Notes: generated from the letters alone by a model not told the origin. A stretch of 39,775 nucleotides of DNA from JAHFRG01 sp036522275 (GCA_036522275.1 DATDGC010000036.1:1-39775), one strand, 5' to 3'. Shown: positions 23,857 to 33,114, numbered from the stretch's first letter. Numbers and translations: made by a program.

Positions 23857-25392
23857 ATGAATTTACTGAAAGTGCTGGCCACAGTCAGCAGCATGACCCT
23901 GATATCGCGCATCCTGGGCTTTGTCAGGGATACCGTGATCGCCCGCATTTTCGGCGCGGGCTTGTTCACCGACGCATTCTTCGTCGCCTTCCGCATTCCC
24001 AACCTGCTGCGCCGCCTGTTCGCCGAAGGCGCATTTTCCCAGGCTTTCGTGCCGATTCTTGCCGAATACAAAAACCAGCGCGGAAGCGAAGCCACTAAAT
24101 TATTAGTTGATCACGTGACAAGCCTGCTGGCGCTGAGCCTGTTCGCGGTAACCTTGCTCGGCGTGATTATCGCGCCCCTGATTGTTTACATCAGCGCTCC
24201 GGGATTTGCCGCAACGCCCGCGAAGTTCGATATCACCGTAGCGCTTTTACGCATTACTTTTCCCTATATCCTGTTCATCTCACTGGTGTCGCTGGCTGGC
24301 GGCATACTCAACACCTGGAGCAAGTTTTCAGTGCCGGCATTTACTCCGGTGCTGCTCAATCTGTCGTTCATCGCGTGCGCGCTGTGGCTTGCTCCCTATG
24401 TCAATCCGCCGGTGAAAGCCCTGGCGTGGGCGGTGTTCATCGGCGGCGTGCTGCAGCTTGCGTTCCAGGCGCCGCACCTTTCGCGCATCGGCATGCTGCC
24501 GCGCTTTCGGCTGAATCTGGGCGACGAAGGCGTGTGGCACGTCCTTAAACTCATGGGCCCCGCGGTGTTCGGCGTCTCGATCAGTCAGTTGAGCCTCTTG
24601 ATCAACACCATTTTCGCTTCGTTTCTGGTAACCGGCAGCGTGTCTTGGCTTTATTACGCCGACCGGCTGATGGAGTTTCCCGCCGGCATGCTGGGGGTAG
24701 CGCTGGGGACGATATTGCTGCCCAGCCTTTCCAAGCATTATGTGAATCAATCGGGAGAAGAGTACGCGAAGCTGCTTGACTGGGGCTTGCGGTTGACCTT
24801 GCTGCTGGCGCTACCTGCTGCGGTGGCGCTGGCGTTGCTTGCCGTGCCGCTCATTGCCACCTTGTTTTATTACGGCGCGTTTACCGCGAACGACGTATGG
24901 ATGACGCGGCAGGCGCTCGTCGCCTACAGCGTCGGGCTGCTCGGAATGATATTTGTAAAAGTGCTGGCGCCGGGTTTTTATGCCAGACAAAATATCAAGA
25001 CACCGGTGAAAATCGCCATCGTGACGCTCATCACCACGCAAATTATGAACCTGATTTTCATCTGGCATTTGAAACATGCAGGCCTGGCGCTGGCGATTGC
25101 GCTGGGCGCATGTCTTAATTCCTGGCTGCTTTACACTTATTTGCGCAAGCACGGCATCTACCAGCCGCAGCCGGGCTGGGGGGTATTCGCCTTCAAGGTC
25201 GGAGTTGCGATTTATTTAATGGCGGTGGTGTTGTGGCTGACCTCGGGCGGCGACCAAGCCTGGCTTTTGGCTTCGTCCCTGAGCCGGGTGGCGAAGCTCA
25301 TGTGGGTCGTTATCCTCGGTGCGCTATGCTATTTCGCGGTGCTGTGGCTGATGGGTTTCAGATTGAAAGATTTTGCCAAGCGCGCGGCGTGA
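23857..25392 (+). CDS. murJ: Lipid II flippase MurJ
   Basis: A 511-residue inner-membrane MOP-superfamily transporter with about 14 helices. The MurJ N-terminus is LLKVLATVSSMTLISRILGFVRDTVIARIFGAG, followed by DAFFVAFRIPNLLRRLFAEGAFSQAFVP, whose arginines line the central cavity. It moves lipid II across the membrane for peptidoglycan synthesis. The length is standard. It ends four bases before the convergent cysB stop. Confidence 0.96.
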   Translation: MNLLKVLATVSSMTLISRILGFVRDTVIARIFGAGLFTDAFFVAFRIPNLLRRLFAEGAFSQAFVPILAEYKNQRGSEATKLLVDHVTSLLALSLFAVTLLGVIIAPLIVYISAPGFAATPAKFDITVALLRITFPYILFISLVSLAGGILNTWSKFSVPAFTPVLLNLSFIACALWLAPYVNPPVKALAWAVFIGGVLQLAFQAPHLSRIGMLPRFRLNLGDEGVWHVLKLMGPAVFGVSISQLSLLINTIFASFLVTGSVSWLYYADRLMEFPAGMLGVALGTILLPSLSKHYVNQSGEEYAKLLDWGLRLTLLLALPAAVALALLAVPLIATLFYYGAFTANDVWMTRQALVAYSVGLLGMIFVKVLAPGFYARQNIKTPVKIAIVTLITTQIMNLIFIWHLKHAGLALAIALGACLNSWLLYTYLRKHGIYQPQPGWGVFAFKVGVAIYLMAVVLWLTSGGDQAWLLASSLSRVAKLMWVVILGALCYFAVLWLMGFRLKDFAKRAA

Positions 25393-25396
25393 TGCG

Positions 25397-26341
25397 TTAC
25401 AACTGATAATCGGAGCCTTTGGTTTCGCTCATCGCCGCTTCCACCATCTTGCGCTTGAGATGCGGCGCGAACAACTCGATGAAGTCGTAAACGTAGCCGC
25501 GCAGATAGACACCGCGGCGGATGCCGATGCGGGTGGTGCTTGATTCAAACAAATGGCTCGCGTCAATCGCGCGCAGGTTGTTGTCGCGTTCGGCGTCATA
25601 CGCCATTTTCGCCAGGATCCCCACCCCCAATCCCAGTTCCACGTAAGTTTTGATGACATCCGAGTCAATCGCCGTCAGTACCACGTTCGGCGTGAGTCCT
25701 CTTGCGGCGAAAGCGCGGTTGATTTTGGAGCGGCCGGTGAAGGCGAAGTCGTAGGTAATGATTGGATATTTCGCCAGGTTCTCCAGTGTGAGCAGGCGTT
25801 CATTCAGGAGCGGATGCTTGGGCGGTGTAATCACGCAGCGGTTCCATTGATAGCAGGGGAGCATCACCAGGTCCTTGAAGAGTTCGATGGCCTCGGTGGC
25901 AATCGCGATGTCCGCCTCGCCGGAAACCACCTGTTCGGCGATCTGCGTGGGACTGCCCTGGTGCAGGCTGAGTTTCACTTTGGGGTACATTGCGGTGAAT
26001 TTGCTTATTGTCGGCGGCAGGGCATAGCGCGCCTGGGTGTGAGTGGTGGCAATCGTCAGGCTGCCGGTCGCTTCGTTGGTGAATTCCTCGCCCGCCCGTT
26101 TCAGATTATCGGATTCCTGCAATATCCGTTGCGCAATGGAGTGAATGACTTTGCCGGGTTGGGTCATCTCCACCACCCGTTTGCCGTTGCGCACGAAAAT
26201 CTGCACTCCGAGCTCCTCTTCCAAGAGCCGAATTTGCTTGCTGATGCCCGGCTGCGAAGTGTGCAGCTTTTCCGCCGCCTCGGAAACATTTAAGTTTTGG
26301 CGCACCACTTCGCACAGATAGCGCAATTGCTGCAACTTCAT
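25397..26341 (-). CDS. cysB: LysR-type regulator CysB
   Basis: A 314-residue LysR regulator. The winged HTH (residues 1-60) reads MKLQQLRYLCEVVRQNLNVSEAAEKLHTSQPGISKQIRLLEEELGV. The effector domain contains TTHTQARYALPP and GSPTQIAEQVVSGEADIAIATE, close to CysB/Cbl sequences that bind N-acetylserine or sulfate. It is the expected activator of sulfate assimilation. It is transcribed divergently from the sulfur operon starting with the TauE-type transporter, and a dyad in the shared interval is a likely binding site. I chose the ATG at 26341 because GGAG lies five bases before it; an upstream GTG would overlap that site. Confidence 0.94.
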   Translation of the reverse strand: MKLQQLRYLCEVVRQNLNVSEAAEKLHTSQPGISKQIRLLEEELGVQIFVRNGKRVVEMTQPGKVIHSIAQRILQESDNLKRAGEEFTNEATGSLTIATTHTQARYALPPTISKFTAMYPKVKLSLHQGSPTQIAEQVVSGEADIAIATEAIELFKDLVMLPCYQWNRCVITPPKHPLLNERLLTLENLAKYPIITYDFAFTGRSKINRAFAARGLTPNVVLTAIDSDVIKTYVELGLGVGILAKMAYDAERDNNLRAIDASHLFESSTTRIGIRRGVYLRGYVYDFIELFAPHLKRKMVEAAMSETKGSDYQL

Positions 26342-26368
26342 GACCACTCCCGCAAATAACGATTAGTT

Positions 26369-26391
26369 ATAACATCCTAACATAATGTTAT
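26369..26391. promoter_or_regulatory. Candidate LysR/CysB operator dyad
   Basis: ATAACAT (26369-26375) and ATGTTAT (26385-26391) form an exact inverted repeat around a nine-base centre. The site lies 27 bases upstream of the cysB start and 27 bases upstream of the transporter start, in an AT-rich interval. LysR regulators commonly bind dyads between their own gene and the target operon. Confidence 0.5.
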
Positions 26392-26418
26392 TTTGCAATA
26401 TATATGGAGGTTGCTACC

Positions 26419-27258
26419 ATGTTGCTCCCGCGAGAAATCTCGCGACGCAACGGTGTTGCGCTGACAAAGGTTGAGCACGCAAAAATGGACTTTTTGTATA
26501 CGATATCAGGATTTACAGTCGGTTTTATCGTCGGCCTCACCGGTGTGGGCGGCGGTTCACTGATGACGCCTCTCTTGGTACTGGTTTTCGGCATCGTGCC
26601 GGCGACTGCTGTCGGCACGGATTTGCTTTATGCCGCAATCACCAAGATGGGCGGTGTGTGGGTGCATGGCCGGCGCAGCAATGTGGACTGGAAAATCGTC
26701 GGCTTGCTCGCTTCGGGCAGTCTCCCCGCTTCACTCGTCACGGTCTGGGCGTTAAAAAAATATGCGGTAGAGACAGCGAGCTTTAATTCGCTGATTACCA
26801 CCACGCTGGGTTTCGCATTGATACTGACTGCGCTGGTGCTGATTTTCCGCGAGCAGCTGCAGAAATTCGTGAAGCACCATGCCGGAGAGCTCTGGCATGA
26901 GCGCCATCCGGTTGCGGCCACCGTTGCCACCGGTTTGTTGCTTGGAGTGCTGGTGACAATTTCTTCCGTTGGCGCGGGTGCACTGGGAGTGGCCGCGCTT
27001 ACTTTCCTTTACCCGCGGCTTTCCGCGGTAAAAATCGTCGGCACCGACATCGCTCACGCGGTTCCACTCACAGCGGTGGCGGGGCTCGGGCATATGGCAT
27101 TGGGCACTGTTGATTTGACGCTGCTCGCGAGCCTCATCCTGGGTTCACTGCCGGGGATTTATCTCGGGAGTCACTTGAGCGTGAAAATCCCGGAACGAGT
27201 GTTGCGGCAGATTCTCGCCAGCATGCTGGTGCTGATCGGCGGCAAACTGGTGTGGTGA
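26419..27258 (+). CDS. TauE/SafE family sulfite/anion transporter
   Basis: A 279-residue membrane protein with eight or so helices and the duplicated TauE/SafE signature: FIVGLTGVGGGSLMTPLLVLVFGI near the N-terminus and LLGVLVTISSVGAGALGVAALTFLYP in the second half, followed by IVGTDIAHAVPLTAVAGLGH. Members move sulfite, sulfoacetate or related anions. Between cysB and sulfite reductase it plausibly handles sulfate or sulfite, direction unknown. I chose the ATG at 26419 because GGAGG lies eight bases before it. An ATG at 26485 would start directly at the first helix but has only a weak ribosome site. Confidence 0.87.
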   Translation: MLLPREISRRNGVALTKVEHAKMDFLYTISGFTVGFIVGLTGVGGGSLMTPLLVLVFGIVPATAVGTDLLYAAITKMGGVWVHGRRSNVDWKIVGLLASGSLPASLVTVWALKKYAVETASFNSLITTTLGFALILTALVLIFREQLQKFVKHHAGELWHERHPVAATVATGLLLGVLVTISSVGAGALGVAALTFLYPRLSAVKIVGTDIAHAVPLTAVAGLGHMALGTVDLTLLASLILGSLPGIYLGSHLSVKIPERVLRQILASMLVLIGGKLVW

Positions 27259-27280
27259 AGATTATCAAGGAGTCACGACG

Positions 27281-29380
27281 ATGAGCCAATTCAATAATCT
27301 GGCAAATCTTGAGGAAATTGAAAGCTACGAGCGCGCAGTCGAGAGTTTTCTGGGGCTGCAAACCGATGCCGACCGTTTCACCGCGACACGCCTGCAAATG
27401 GGCGTATACGGCCAGCGCCAGGAAGGCGTCAACATGGTGCGCATCAAGATTCCCGGCGGCCGCCTGCTTTCCTCTCAGTTGACCGCCATCGCCGACATGC
27501 TGGAAAAATATTCCGAGCACGACGTGGTGCACATCACCACGCGCCAGGACATCCAGATGCACTACGTGCCACTGCAGCACACGCCCGCGGTACTGCGTCA
27601 TTTGGCCGGTGCGGGGCTCACCACGCGCGAAGCTTGCGGCAACACCATACGCAATGTTACCGCCTGCCCGATGGCCGGAATCTGCCCGCGCGAGCATACC
27701 GATGTGACCAAACATCTGGACGGCGCCGTCCAGCACTTCCTGCGCAATCCGCTCAACCAGCAGTTGCCGCGCAAATTCAAAATCAGCTTCTCCGGCTGCG
27801 AGGCCGACTGCGCGCAAGGCATGCTGCATTGCATGGGCATCGTCGCGGTGAAAAAAGGCGACCACTTCGGTTTCAAGGTGCTGGCGGGAGGCGGACTCGG
27901 GCACAAGCCGCACGAGGCCATCGTGGTGGAAGAATTCATTGAGGAAAAAGACCTGCTGCACACGATGGAAGCCATAGTGACGTTGCACAACAAATACTCC
28001 GACCGCGTTAAGCGCGCCAAATCGCGCATCAAGTTTCTGGTGGACCGTTTCGGCGCGGACGGCTTCCGCGAGAAATACCGCGAGGAGCTGGCGCGCATCA
28101 AGGAAGCACTGGCCGACCAGCCTTATCCCAAGGGCGAATGGAAAACCGGCGGCGAGGGAGAAATCTGCGGACAGGGCGCGCCGCGCCATGTGGTGCCGCA
28201 AAAGCAACCCGGGCTCTTCGTGCTGCCAATCAGCGCGCCGATTGGGAACCTGAACGTGACGCAGTTGCGAGGGCTGGCCAAAGCGCTGCAAGAACATGGT
28301 TTGGATGAAATCCGCACTACTCAGGATCAGAACCTGATGGTGGTGAATGTGCCGCAAGCGAAACTCGATTTGCTGCGCAGGGTGATTGCAGCGCTGGGAC
28401 TGCGCGAGCCGGAAGCCGGCGACAACGTGGTGGCCTGCCCCGGTACTTCCACTTGCCGCCTCGGCATCACTTCGTCCACGCTGCTTGGACCCAGGCTCAG
28501 GAACGCCGTCGGCGGCGATTTGCGCATCCGTGTCTCAGGCTGCCACAACGGCTGCGCCCAGCCCGAGATGGGGGACATTGGCATTTACGGCGAAGGCAAG
28601 CGCATGCATGGGAAATTAATTCCGCATTACCAGACCTATTTTGGCGGTAATGGTCTCGCTGGTGGAGGGCTCGCGATTAAAGGACCTTCAGTGCCCGCGG
28701 CGCGCATCGAAAGTGCGGTGCAGCGAGTGCGCGCGGCTTTTGACAAGGATCATCTTCCGGATGAAAGCTTTTTCTTTTGGACGCGACGCCGCGGCATCGG
28801 GTATTTCAATGAGCTGCTTGCCGATTTGGTGCAGGTGCCGGAAACGGAAGTCGGCTCGGTGCTGCGCGACCACGGTGATAATCAGGACTTCAAGGTGCTG
28901 CAACTCGGCGGCGGGGAATGCGCCGGCGCTACGCAGATGCTGGTCGGCTCGAACTTCTTCGAGGCGGCGCACGAGCGCGGCTACCGCAACGCCCTGGTGT
29001 TCCAGCGCAAGTACGGCGAGGCGGTGAAATGCGCCGAAGCGATTGCCCGCTTGATCGGGCAGGGCGTGGTGCATTTGCTGGGCGGCAACAGCAAGCAGGA
29101 GAACCTCTCCGACCTCGGCACCGAACTCGTCGGCCTGTTGTCTGACCAGCCCGAACTGGGCGAGCAACTTACGGAGTTTGGTGCTGCATTCGCACGCGAT
29201 TCCGAGGAGTGGACAGAAAAAGAGTTGAACCCGCTGTTCGCCAAGCTGGACAGCTGGACCATGGAGGTCGCCGAATTGTGTGTCAGTCGCGACCGCCAGC
29301 TCGATCTTTCAGGCGCGCTGCCGGCCCCGATTGCCGCGCAGAAAGCAATTCCCATAGCGGCGCACGCAGCCGCGGCATGA
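27281..29380 (+). CDS. cysI: Siroheme nitrite/sulfite reductase with C-terminal extension
   Basis: A 699-residue protein with two pseudo-symmetric nitrite/sulfite reductase halves. The second half has the expected [4Fe-4S]-siroheme ligands: Cys386 and Cys392 (CPGTSTC), Cys421 and Cys425 (CHNGC). The first half has an equally spaced set: Cys129 and Cys135 (CPMAGIC), Cys173 and Cys177 (CEADC). Residues from about 530 on form an extra helical region with LGGGECAG, which from memory resembles HEPN-like tails on some sulfite reductases. It should reduce sulfite to sulfide with ferredoxin, because no cysJ is adjacent. Gene context (cysHDN-cobA) favours sulfite over nitrite. Its stop overlaps cysH. 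Confidence 0.9.
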   Translation: MSQFNNLANLEEIESYERAVESFLGLQTDADRFTATRLQMGVYGQRQEGVNMVRIKIPGGRLLSSQLTAIADMLEKYSEHDVVHITTRQDIQMHYVPLQHTPAVLRHLAGAGLTTREACGNTIRNVTACPMAGICPREHTDVTKHLDGAVQHFLRNPLNQQLPRKFKISFSGCEADCAQGMLHCMGIVAVKKGDHFGFKVLAGGGLGHKPHEAIVVEEFIEEKDLLHTMEAIVTLHNKYSDRVKRAKSRIKFLVDRFGADGFREKYREELARIKEALADQPYPKGEWKTGGEGEICGQGAPRHVVPQKQPGLFVLPISAPIGNLNVTQLRGLAKALQEHGLDEIRTTQDQNLMVVNVPQAKLDLLRRVIAALGLREPEAGDNVVACPGTSTCRLGITSSTLLGPRLRNAVGGDLRIRVSGCHNGCAQPEMGDIGIYGEGKRMHGKLIPHYQTYFGGNGLAGGGLAIKGPSVPAARIESAVQRVRAAFDKDHLPDESFFFWTRRRGIGYFNELLADLVQVPETEVGSVLRDHGDNQDFKVLQLGGGECAGATQMLVGSNFFEAAHERGYRNALVFQRKYGEAVKCAEAIARLIGQGVVHLLGGNSKQENLSDLGTELVGLLSDQPELGEQLTEFGAAFARDSEEWTEKELNPLFAKLDSWTMEVAELCVSRDRQLDLSGALPAPIAAQKAIPIAAHAAAA

Positions 29381-30114
29381 CAATGATTACCCGCAACAAT
29401 CCGCAGCTCTCTGTTGAAGCAAGAGCGGTTCCGGAGCGCAAAGCTGAAAGCGTAAAGGCTCTGCTCTTGAAAATCGAGAAAGACTTTGCGCCGGCCGTTT
29501 TCGCCAGCAGCTTTGGCGCCGAGGACATGGTGCTGCTTGATCTCATCGTGCGTTTCGCTCCCGGAATCGAAATCTTCACCTTGGATACCGGCCGTTTGCC
29601 TGAGGAAACCTACGCGCTCATGAAAAGAGTTTCGGAACATTACGGCGTCAAAGTGCGCGCGTATGTCCCTGAAGCCCGGGCGGTCGAAGAATACGTGCGG
29701 CAGCACGGGCCCAACGCGTTTTATGAAAGCGTGGAGTTGCGGAAGCGGTGCTGTTTTATGCGCAAGGTGGAGCCGCTCAAGCGCGCGCTCAAGGATAAAA
29801 AAGCTTGGGTCACCGGCATGCGCCGTGAACAATTGGCGACGCGCAGTGATATTCGCGAATCGGAATTCGACCAAGACCATGGTTTACACAAGTTCAATCC
29901 TCTTTACGACTGGACTGAAAAGGAAGTGTGGGCCTACGTTCATGCCAACAACGTCCCTTACAACGCACTGCATGACAAGGGTTACGCCAGCATCGGCTGC
30001 GCACCCTGCACCCGCGCCATTACGCCGGGCGAGGACCTTCGCGCAGGGCGCTGGTGGTGGGAAGATGAGCAGAACAAGGAATGCGGTCTGCACCGCAAAA
30101 GCGAGGCGGCATGA
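29377..30114 (+). CDS. cysH: Adenylyl-sulfate (APS) reductase, assimilatory
   Basis: A 245-residue reductase of the PAPS/APS family: VFASSFGAEDMVLLDLI near the start, LDTGRLPEETY near 69, and catalytic Cys236 in KECGLH. The pair Cys125-Cys126 with Cys208 and Cys211 (GCAPC) is the [4Fe-4S] motif that marks APS reductases, so I expect APS rather than PAPS as substrate. That fits the absence of an APS kinase (cysC) here. It makes sulfite for the reductase encoded upstream, with thioredoxin as donor. I chose the ATG at 29377, an ATGA overlap with the upstream stop. Confidence 0.95.
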   Translation: MTMITRNNPQLSVEARAVPERKAESVKALLLKIEKDFAPAVFASSFGAEDMVLLDLIVRFAPGIEIFTLDTGRLPEETYALMKRVSEHYGVKVRAYVPEARAVEEYVRQHGPNAFYESVELRKRCCFMRKVEPLKRALKDKKAWVTGMRREQLATRSDIRESEFDQDHGLHKFNPLYDWTEKEVWAYVHANNVPYNALHDKGYASIGCAPCTRAITPGEDLRAGRWWWEDEQNKECGLHRKSEAA

Positions 30115-31064
30115 GCGAACCGTCGGCATTACGCAAGCAGAAACTCCCCTTTGAGGAGGAGCGCTTGCACCATCTGAGCCATCTTGAAGTGCTGGAGAGT
30201 GAATCCATTCACATCCTGCGCGAAGTGGCTGCGGAGTGCAAAAACCCGGCGCTGCTGTTTTCCGGCGGCAAGGATTCGATTGTGCTGCTGCGTTTGGCGG
30301 AGAAAGCGTTTCGGCCGGCGCGCTTTCCATTTCCGCTGCTGCACATTGACACCGGCCACAATTTCCCTGAAGTGATTGCCTTCCGCGACCATCGCATCGA
30401 GCAGCTCGGCGAGCGCCTTATCGTGGGCTCGGTCGAGGATTCCATCAGGGCCGGGCGCGTAGTGCTGAAAAGTGAAACCGAAAGCCGCAATGTACATCAG
30501 TCAGTGACGTTGCTCGACACCATCGCCGAATATGGTTTTGACGCCTGCATTGGCGGTGCGCGGCGCGACGAGGAAAAAGCGCGGGCGAAAGAGCGAATTT
30601 TCTCATTCCGCGACGAGTTCGGGCAATGGGATCCGAAAAACCAGCGCCCCGAACTGTGGGACTTGTACAACACTAAAGTGCATCCCGGCGAACACATGCG
30701 CGTGTTTCCCATCAGCAACTGGACTGAGCTCGACGTATGGCAATACATCGCGCAAGAGCAACTGGAAATCCCGGTGATCTACCGCGCCCACCGGCGAGAG
30801 GTGATTCGCCGCGGCAGCGGTCTGCTGCCGGTTACGCATCTGGTGCGGCCGCAGCCGGGGGAGAAAGCGGAAAACATCATGGTGCGCTTCCGCACCGTGG
30901 GCGACATGACCTGCACCTGCCCGGTGGAGTCCGATGCGGTGACGCTGGAACAAATCATCGCCGAGACCGCCGCAACCCGCATCACCGAGCGCGGCGCGAC
31001 GCGCATGGATGACCAGACTTCTGAAGCTTCGATGGAGCTTAGAAAGAAAGAGGGTTATTTCTGA
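30111..31064 (+). CDS. cysD: Sulfate adenylyltransferase subunit 2
   Basis: A 317-residue ATP pyrophosphatase-type subunit. The PP-loop is LLFSGGKDSIVLLRLA near residue 47; LLHIDTGHNFPEVIAFRD and CIGGARRDEEKARAKERIFSFRDEFGQWDPKNQRPE follow. It forms APS from ATP and sulfate, driven by GTP hydrolysis in CysN. The family length of about 300 is met. The start overlaps cysH (ATGA), and the stop shares one base with the cysN start. Confidence 0.96.
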   Translation: MSEPSALRKQKLPFEEERLHHLSHLEVLESESIHILREVAAECKNPALLFSGGKDSIVLLRLAEKAFRPARFPFPLLHIDTGHNFPEVIAFRDHRIEQLGERLIVGSVEDSIRAGRVVLKSETESRNVHQSVTLLDTIAEYGFDACIGGARRDEEKARAKERIFSFRDEFGQWDPKNQRPELWDLYNTKVHPGEHMRVFPISNWTELDVWQYIAQEQLEIPVIYRAHRREVIRRGSGLLPVTHLVRPQPGEKAENIMVRFRTVGDMTCTCPVESDAVTLEQIIAETAATRITERGATRMDDQTSEASMELRKKEGYF

Positions 31065-32347
31065 TGTCCGCCATCGAAAAAATCGCGCTCCGGAACATGG
31101 AACTGTTGCGCTTCATCACCGCAGGCAGCGTGGATGACGGCAAAAGCACGCTCATCGGCCGGCTGCTTTACGATTCCAAATCGATTTTTGAAGACCAGCT
31201 CTCGGCGATTGAAAAAACCACCCGGCGCAGGGGGCTGGACGGAGTGGATTTGTCGTTGCTTACCGACGGCCTGCAGGCCGAGCGCGAGCAGGGCATCACC
31301 ATAGACGTAGCCTACCGCTATTTCGCCACGCCCAGGCGCAAGTTCATTATCGCCGACACGCCCGGCCACGAGCAGTACACCCGCAACATGGTGACCGGCG
31401 CCAGCACCGCCAATCTGGCGGTGATTTTGATTGACGCGCGCAAAGGCGTGCTCACGCAATCGCGTCGGCATGCTTACATCGCGTCGCTCGTCGGGATTCC
31501 GCACCTGGTGGTGGCGGTGAATAAAATGGACCTGGTGGATTATTCGCAGGACGTATTTAACTCCATCCAGAAGGAGTTTTCCGCTTTTGCGAGCCGCCTC
31601 AACCTGCACGATGTTCATTACATCCCGATTTGCGCACTCCATGGCGATATGGTGGTGGAGCGTGGCGATAACCTGCCATGGTACGACGGCACACCGATGC
31701 TTGAATGGCTGGAAACCATCGAGATTGCAAGCGACATCAATTCTCGCGATTTCCGCTTCCCGGTGCAGTGGGTGTGCCGTCCGGCGGACCCGGCATACCA
31801 GGATTTCCGCGGCTACATGGGGCGCATTGAGTCGGGTGAGATTCGGGTCGGCGACAGCGTCACGGTGCTGCCTTCCGGTCTGACTTCGAAAGTAAAAGAG
31901 ATTGCCAGCTACAATGCCAGGCACGAGCTGGCGTTTGCGCCGCAATCCGTCGCTCTCCGGATCGAAGACCATATCGATATTTCGCGCGGCGACATGATAG
32001 TGAAAAGCGACAACCAGCCGCGCGTCGCCAGGGAATTCGACGCCATGCTGTGCTGGCTCTCCGAACAGCCGCTGGAATTGCGCCGCAAGTATTATGTCAA
32101 GCACGCCACCAAGACGGTGATGAGTTTGGTTTCGCAGCTTGACTACCGCGTGGATGTGAACACGCTGCAGCAGGACAGCGTGTCGCAACTCAAAATGAAT
32201 GAGATCGGGCGCGCCAGGCTGAAAACACAGCAACCCTTGATGTGCGATGCTTATGACAACAACCGTGCTACCGGCAACTTCATCATGATTGATGAAGCCA
32301 CGCATAACACCGTTGCCGCGGGAATGATAATCGAGGCAGGCCAATGA
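31064..32347 (+). CDS. cysN: Sulfate adenylyltransferase subunit 1 (GTPase)
   Basis: A 427-residue translation-factor-like GTPase: P-loop GSVDDGKS (residues 21-28), switch segment EREQGITIDVAYRYF, DTPGHEQYTRNM near 98 and NKMD near 155, followed by two beta-barrel domains. It couples GTP hydrolysis to APS formation by CysD. There is no C-terminal CysC (APS kinase) domain, consistent with the APS-type CysH. It ends in an ATGA overlap with cobA. Confidence 0.96.
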   Translation: MSAIEKIALRNMELLRFITAGSVDDGKSTLIGRLLYDSKSIFEDQLSAIEKTTRRRGLDGVDLSLLTDGLQAEREQGITIDVAYRYFATPRRKFIIADTPGHEQYTRNMVTGASTANLAVILIDARKGVLTQSRRHAYIASLVGIPHLVVAVNKMDLVDYSQDVFNSIQKEFSAFASRLNLHDVHYIPICALHGDMVVERGDNLPWYDGTPMLEWLETIEIASDINSRDFRFPVQWVCRPADPAYQDFRGYMGRIESGEIRVGDSVTVLPSGLTSKVKEIASYNARHELAFAPQSVALRIEDHIDISRGDMIVKSDNQPRVAREFDAMLCWLSEQPLELRRKYYVKHATKTVMSLVSQLDYRVDVNTLQQDSVSQLKMNEIGRARLKTQQPLMCDAYDNNRATGNFIMIDEATHNTVAAGMIIEAGQ

Positions 32348-33114
32348 GCGGGAAAGTGTATTTGATTGGCGCCGGGCCCGGCGCGCCGGATTTGATTACG
32401 GTGCGCGGCGCGGAAATTTTGAAGCGCGCCGATATCGTGTATTACGATGCCCTGGTGCATCCGGATACTTTGGCATTTGCGCCTCGTGCCATAAAAGTGG
32501 CGGTAGGCAAACGCTGCTCGCGTGTTTCCACCGACCAGCGTTTCATCAACCGCAATCTGGTGGAGGCGGCGCATAAATATCAAACCGTGGCACGGCTCAA
32601 GGGCGGCGATCCCATGCTGTTTGGGCGCGCGCAGGAAGAAATCGCCGCGCTCAAAAAAGCCGGGATTGAATACGAAATCGTGCCGGGCGTAACCGCCGCT
32701 CTGGGAGCCAGCGCCGAAGTCGGCGTATCACTCACCCGCAGGGGATTGAGCCGCAGCGTGGTGTTTGTCACGCCGCGAGTCGGTGAAGGAGAGGAAGCGG
32801 CGGATTGGGCCAAAAGCGTGCTCGCCGCCGACACCGCGGTGCTGTACATGGCCGCCGGCCAGGCCGGAGAAATTTCCGAGATTCTTCTTGCCCAGGGGCT
32901 GCCTGCGGCAACTCCGGCAGTCGTGGTGGACAAAGCCACGCTTCCCGAATCGCGTCAAATCCGCACCACGCTTTCCGGTGTGCGTGATGCCGGACAATGG
33001 AATCTTCAAGGTCCGGCGCTGATTTTCCTCGGCGAAGTGTTCCGCGAATCGGCAGTCGCGGATACAGCAATCGAAGAGCTGCTGCGCTCGCTTAAAGTGG
33101 TTTCCGCGAACTGA
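32344..33114 (+). CDS. cobA: Uroporphyrinogen-III C-methyltransferase
   Basis: A 256-residue SAM-dependent methyltransferase that makes precorrin-2, precursor of siroheme. Typical motifs are VYLIGAGPGAPDLITVRGAEIL at the start, ARLKGGDPMLFGRAQEE near 82, and VPGVTAALGASAEVGVSLTRRG near 115. It lacks the CysG dehydrogenase/ferrochelatase domain, so those steps must be encoded elsewhere. Its place at the end of the sulfite reductase operon fits supply of siroheme to that enzyme. The start is fixed by the ATGA overlap with cysN. Confidence 0.95.
   Translation: MSGKVYLIGAGPGAPDLITVRGAEILKRADIVYYDALVHPDTLAFAPRAIKVAVGKRCSRVSTDQRFINRNLVEAAHKYQTVARLKGGDPMLFGRAQEEIAALKKAGIEYEIVPGVTAALGASAEVGVSLTRRGLSRSVVFVTPRVGEGEEAADWAKSVLAADTAVLYMAAGQAGEISEILLAQGLPAATPAVVVDKATLPESRQIRTTLSGVRDAGQWNLQGPALIFLGEVFRESAVADTAIEELLRSLKVVSAN

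Noticed and set aside
27134..28357. A 407-codon minus-strand open frame opposite the sulfite reductase
   Set aside because: It is a shadow of the conserved siroheme enzyme; the translation is rich in His/Gln/Arg as expected for antisense of a GC-biased gene.
31055..32344. A 429-codon minus-strand open frame opposite cysN
   Set aside because: The cysN GTPase motifs are complete on the plus strand and this frame has no recognisable product.
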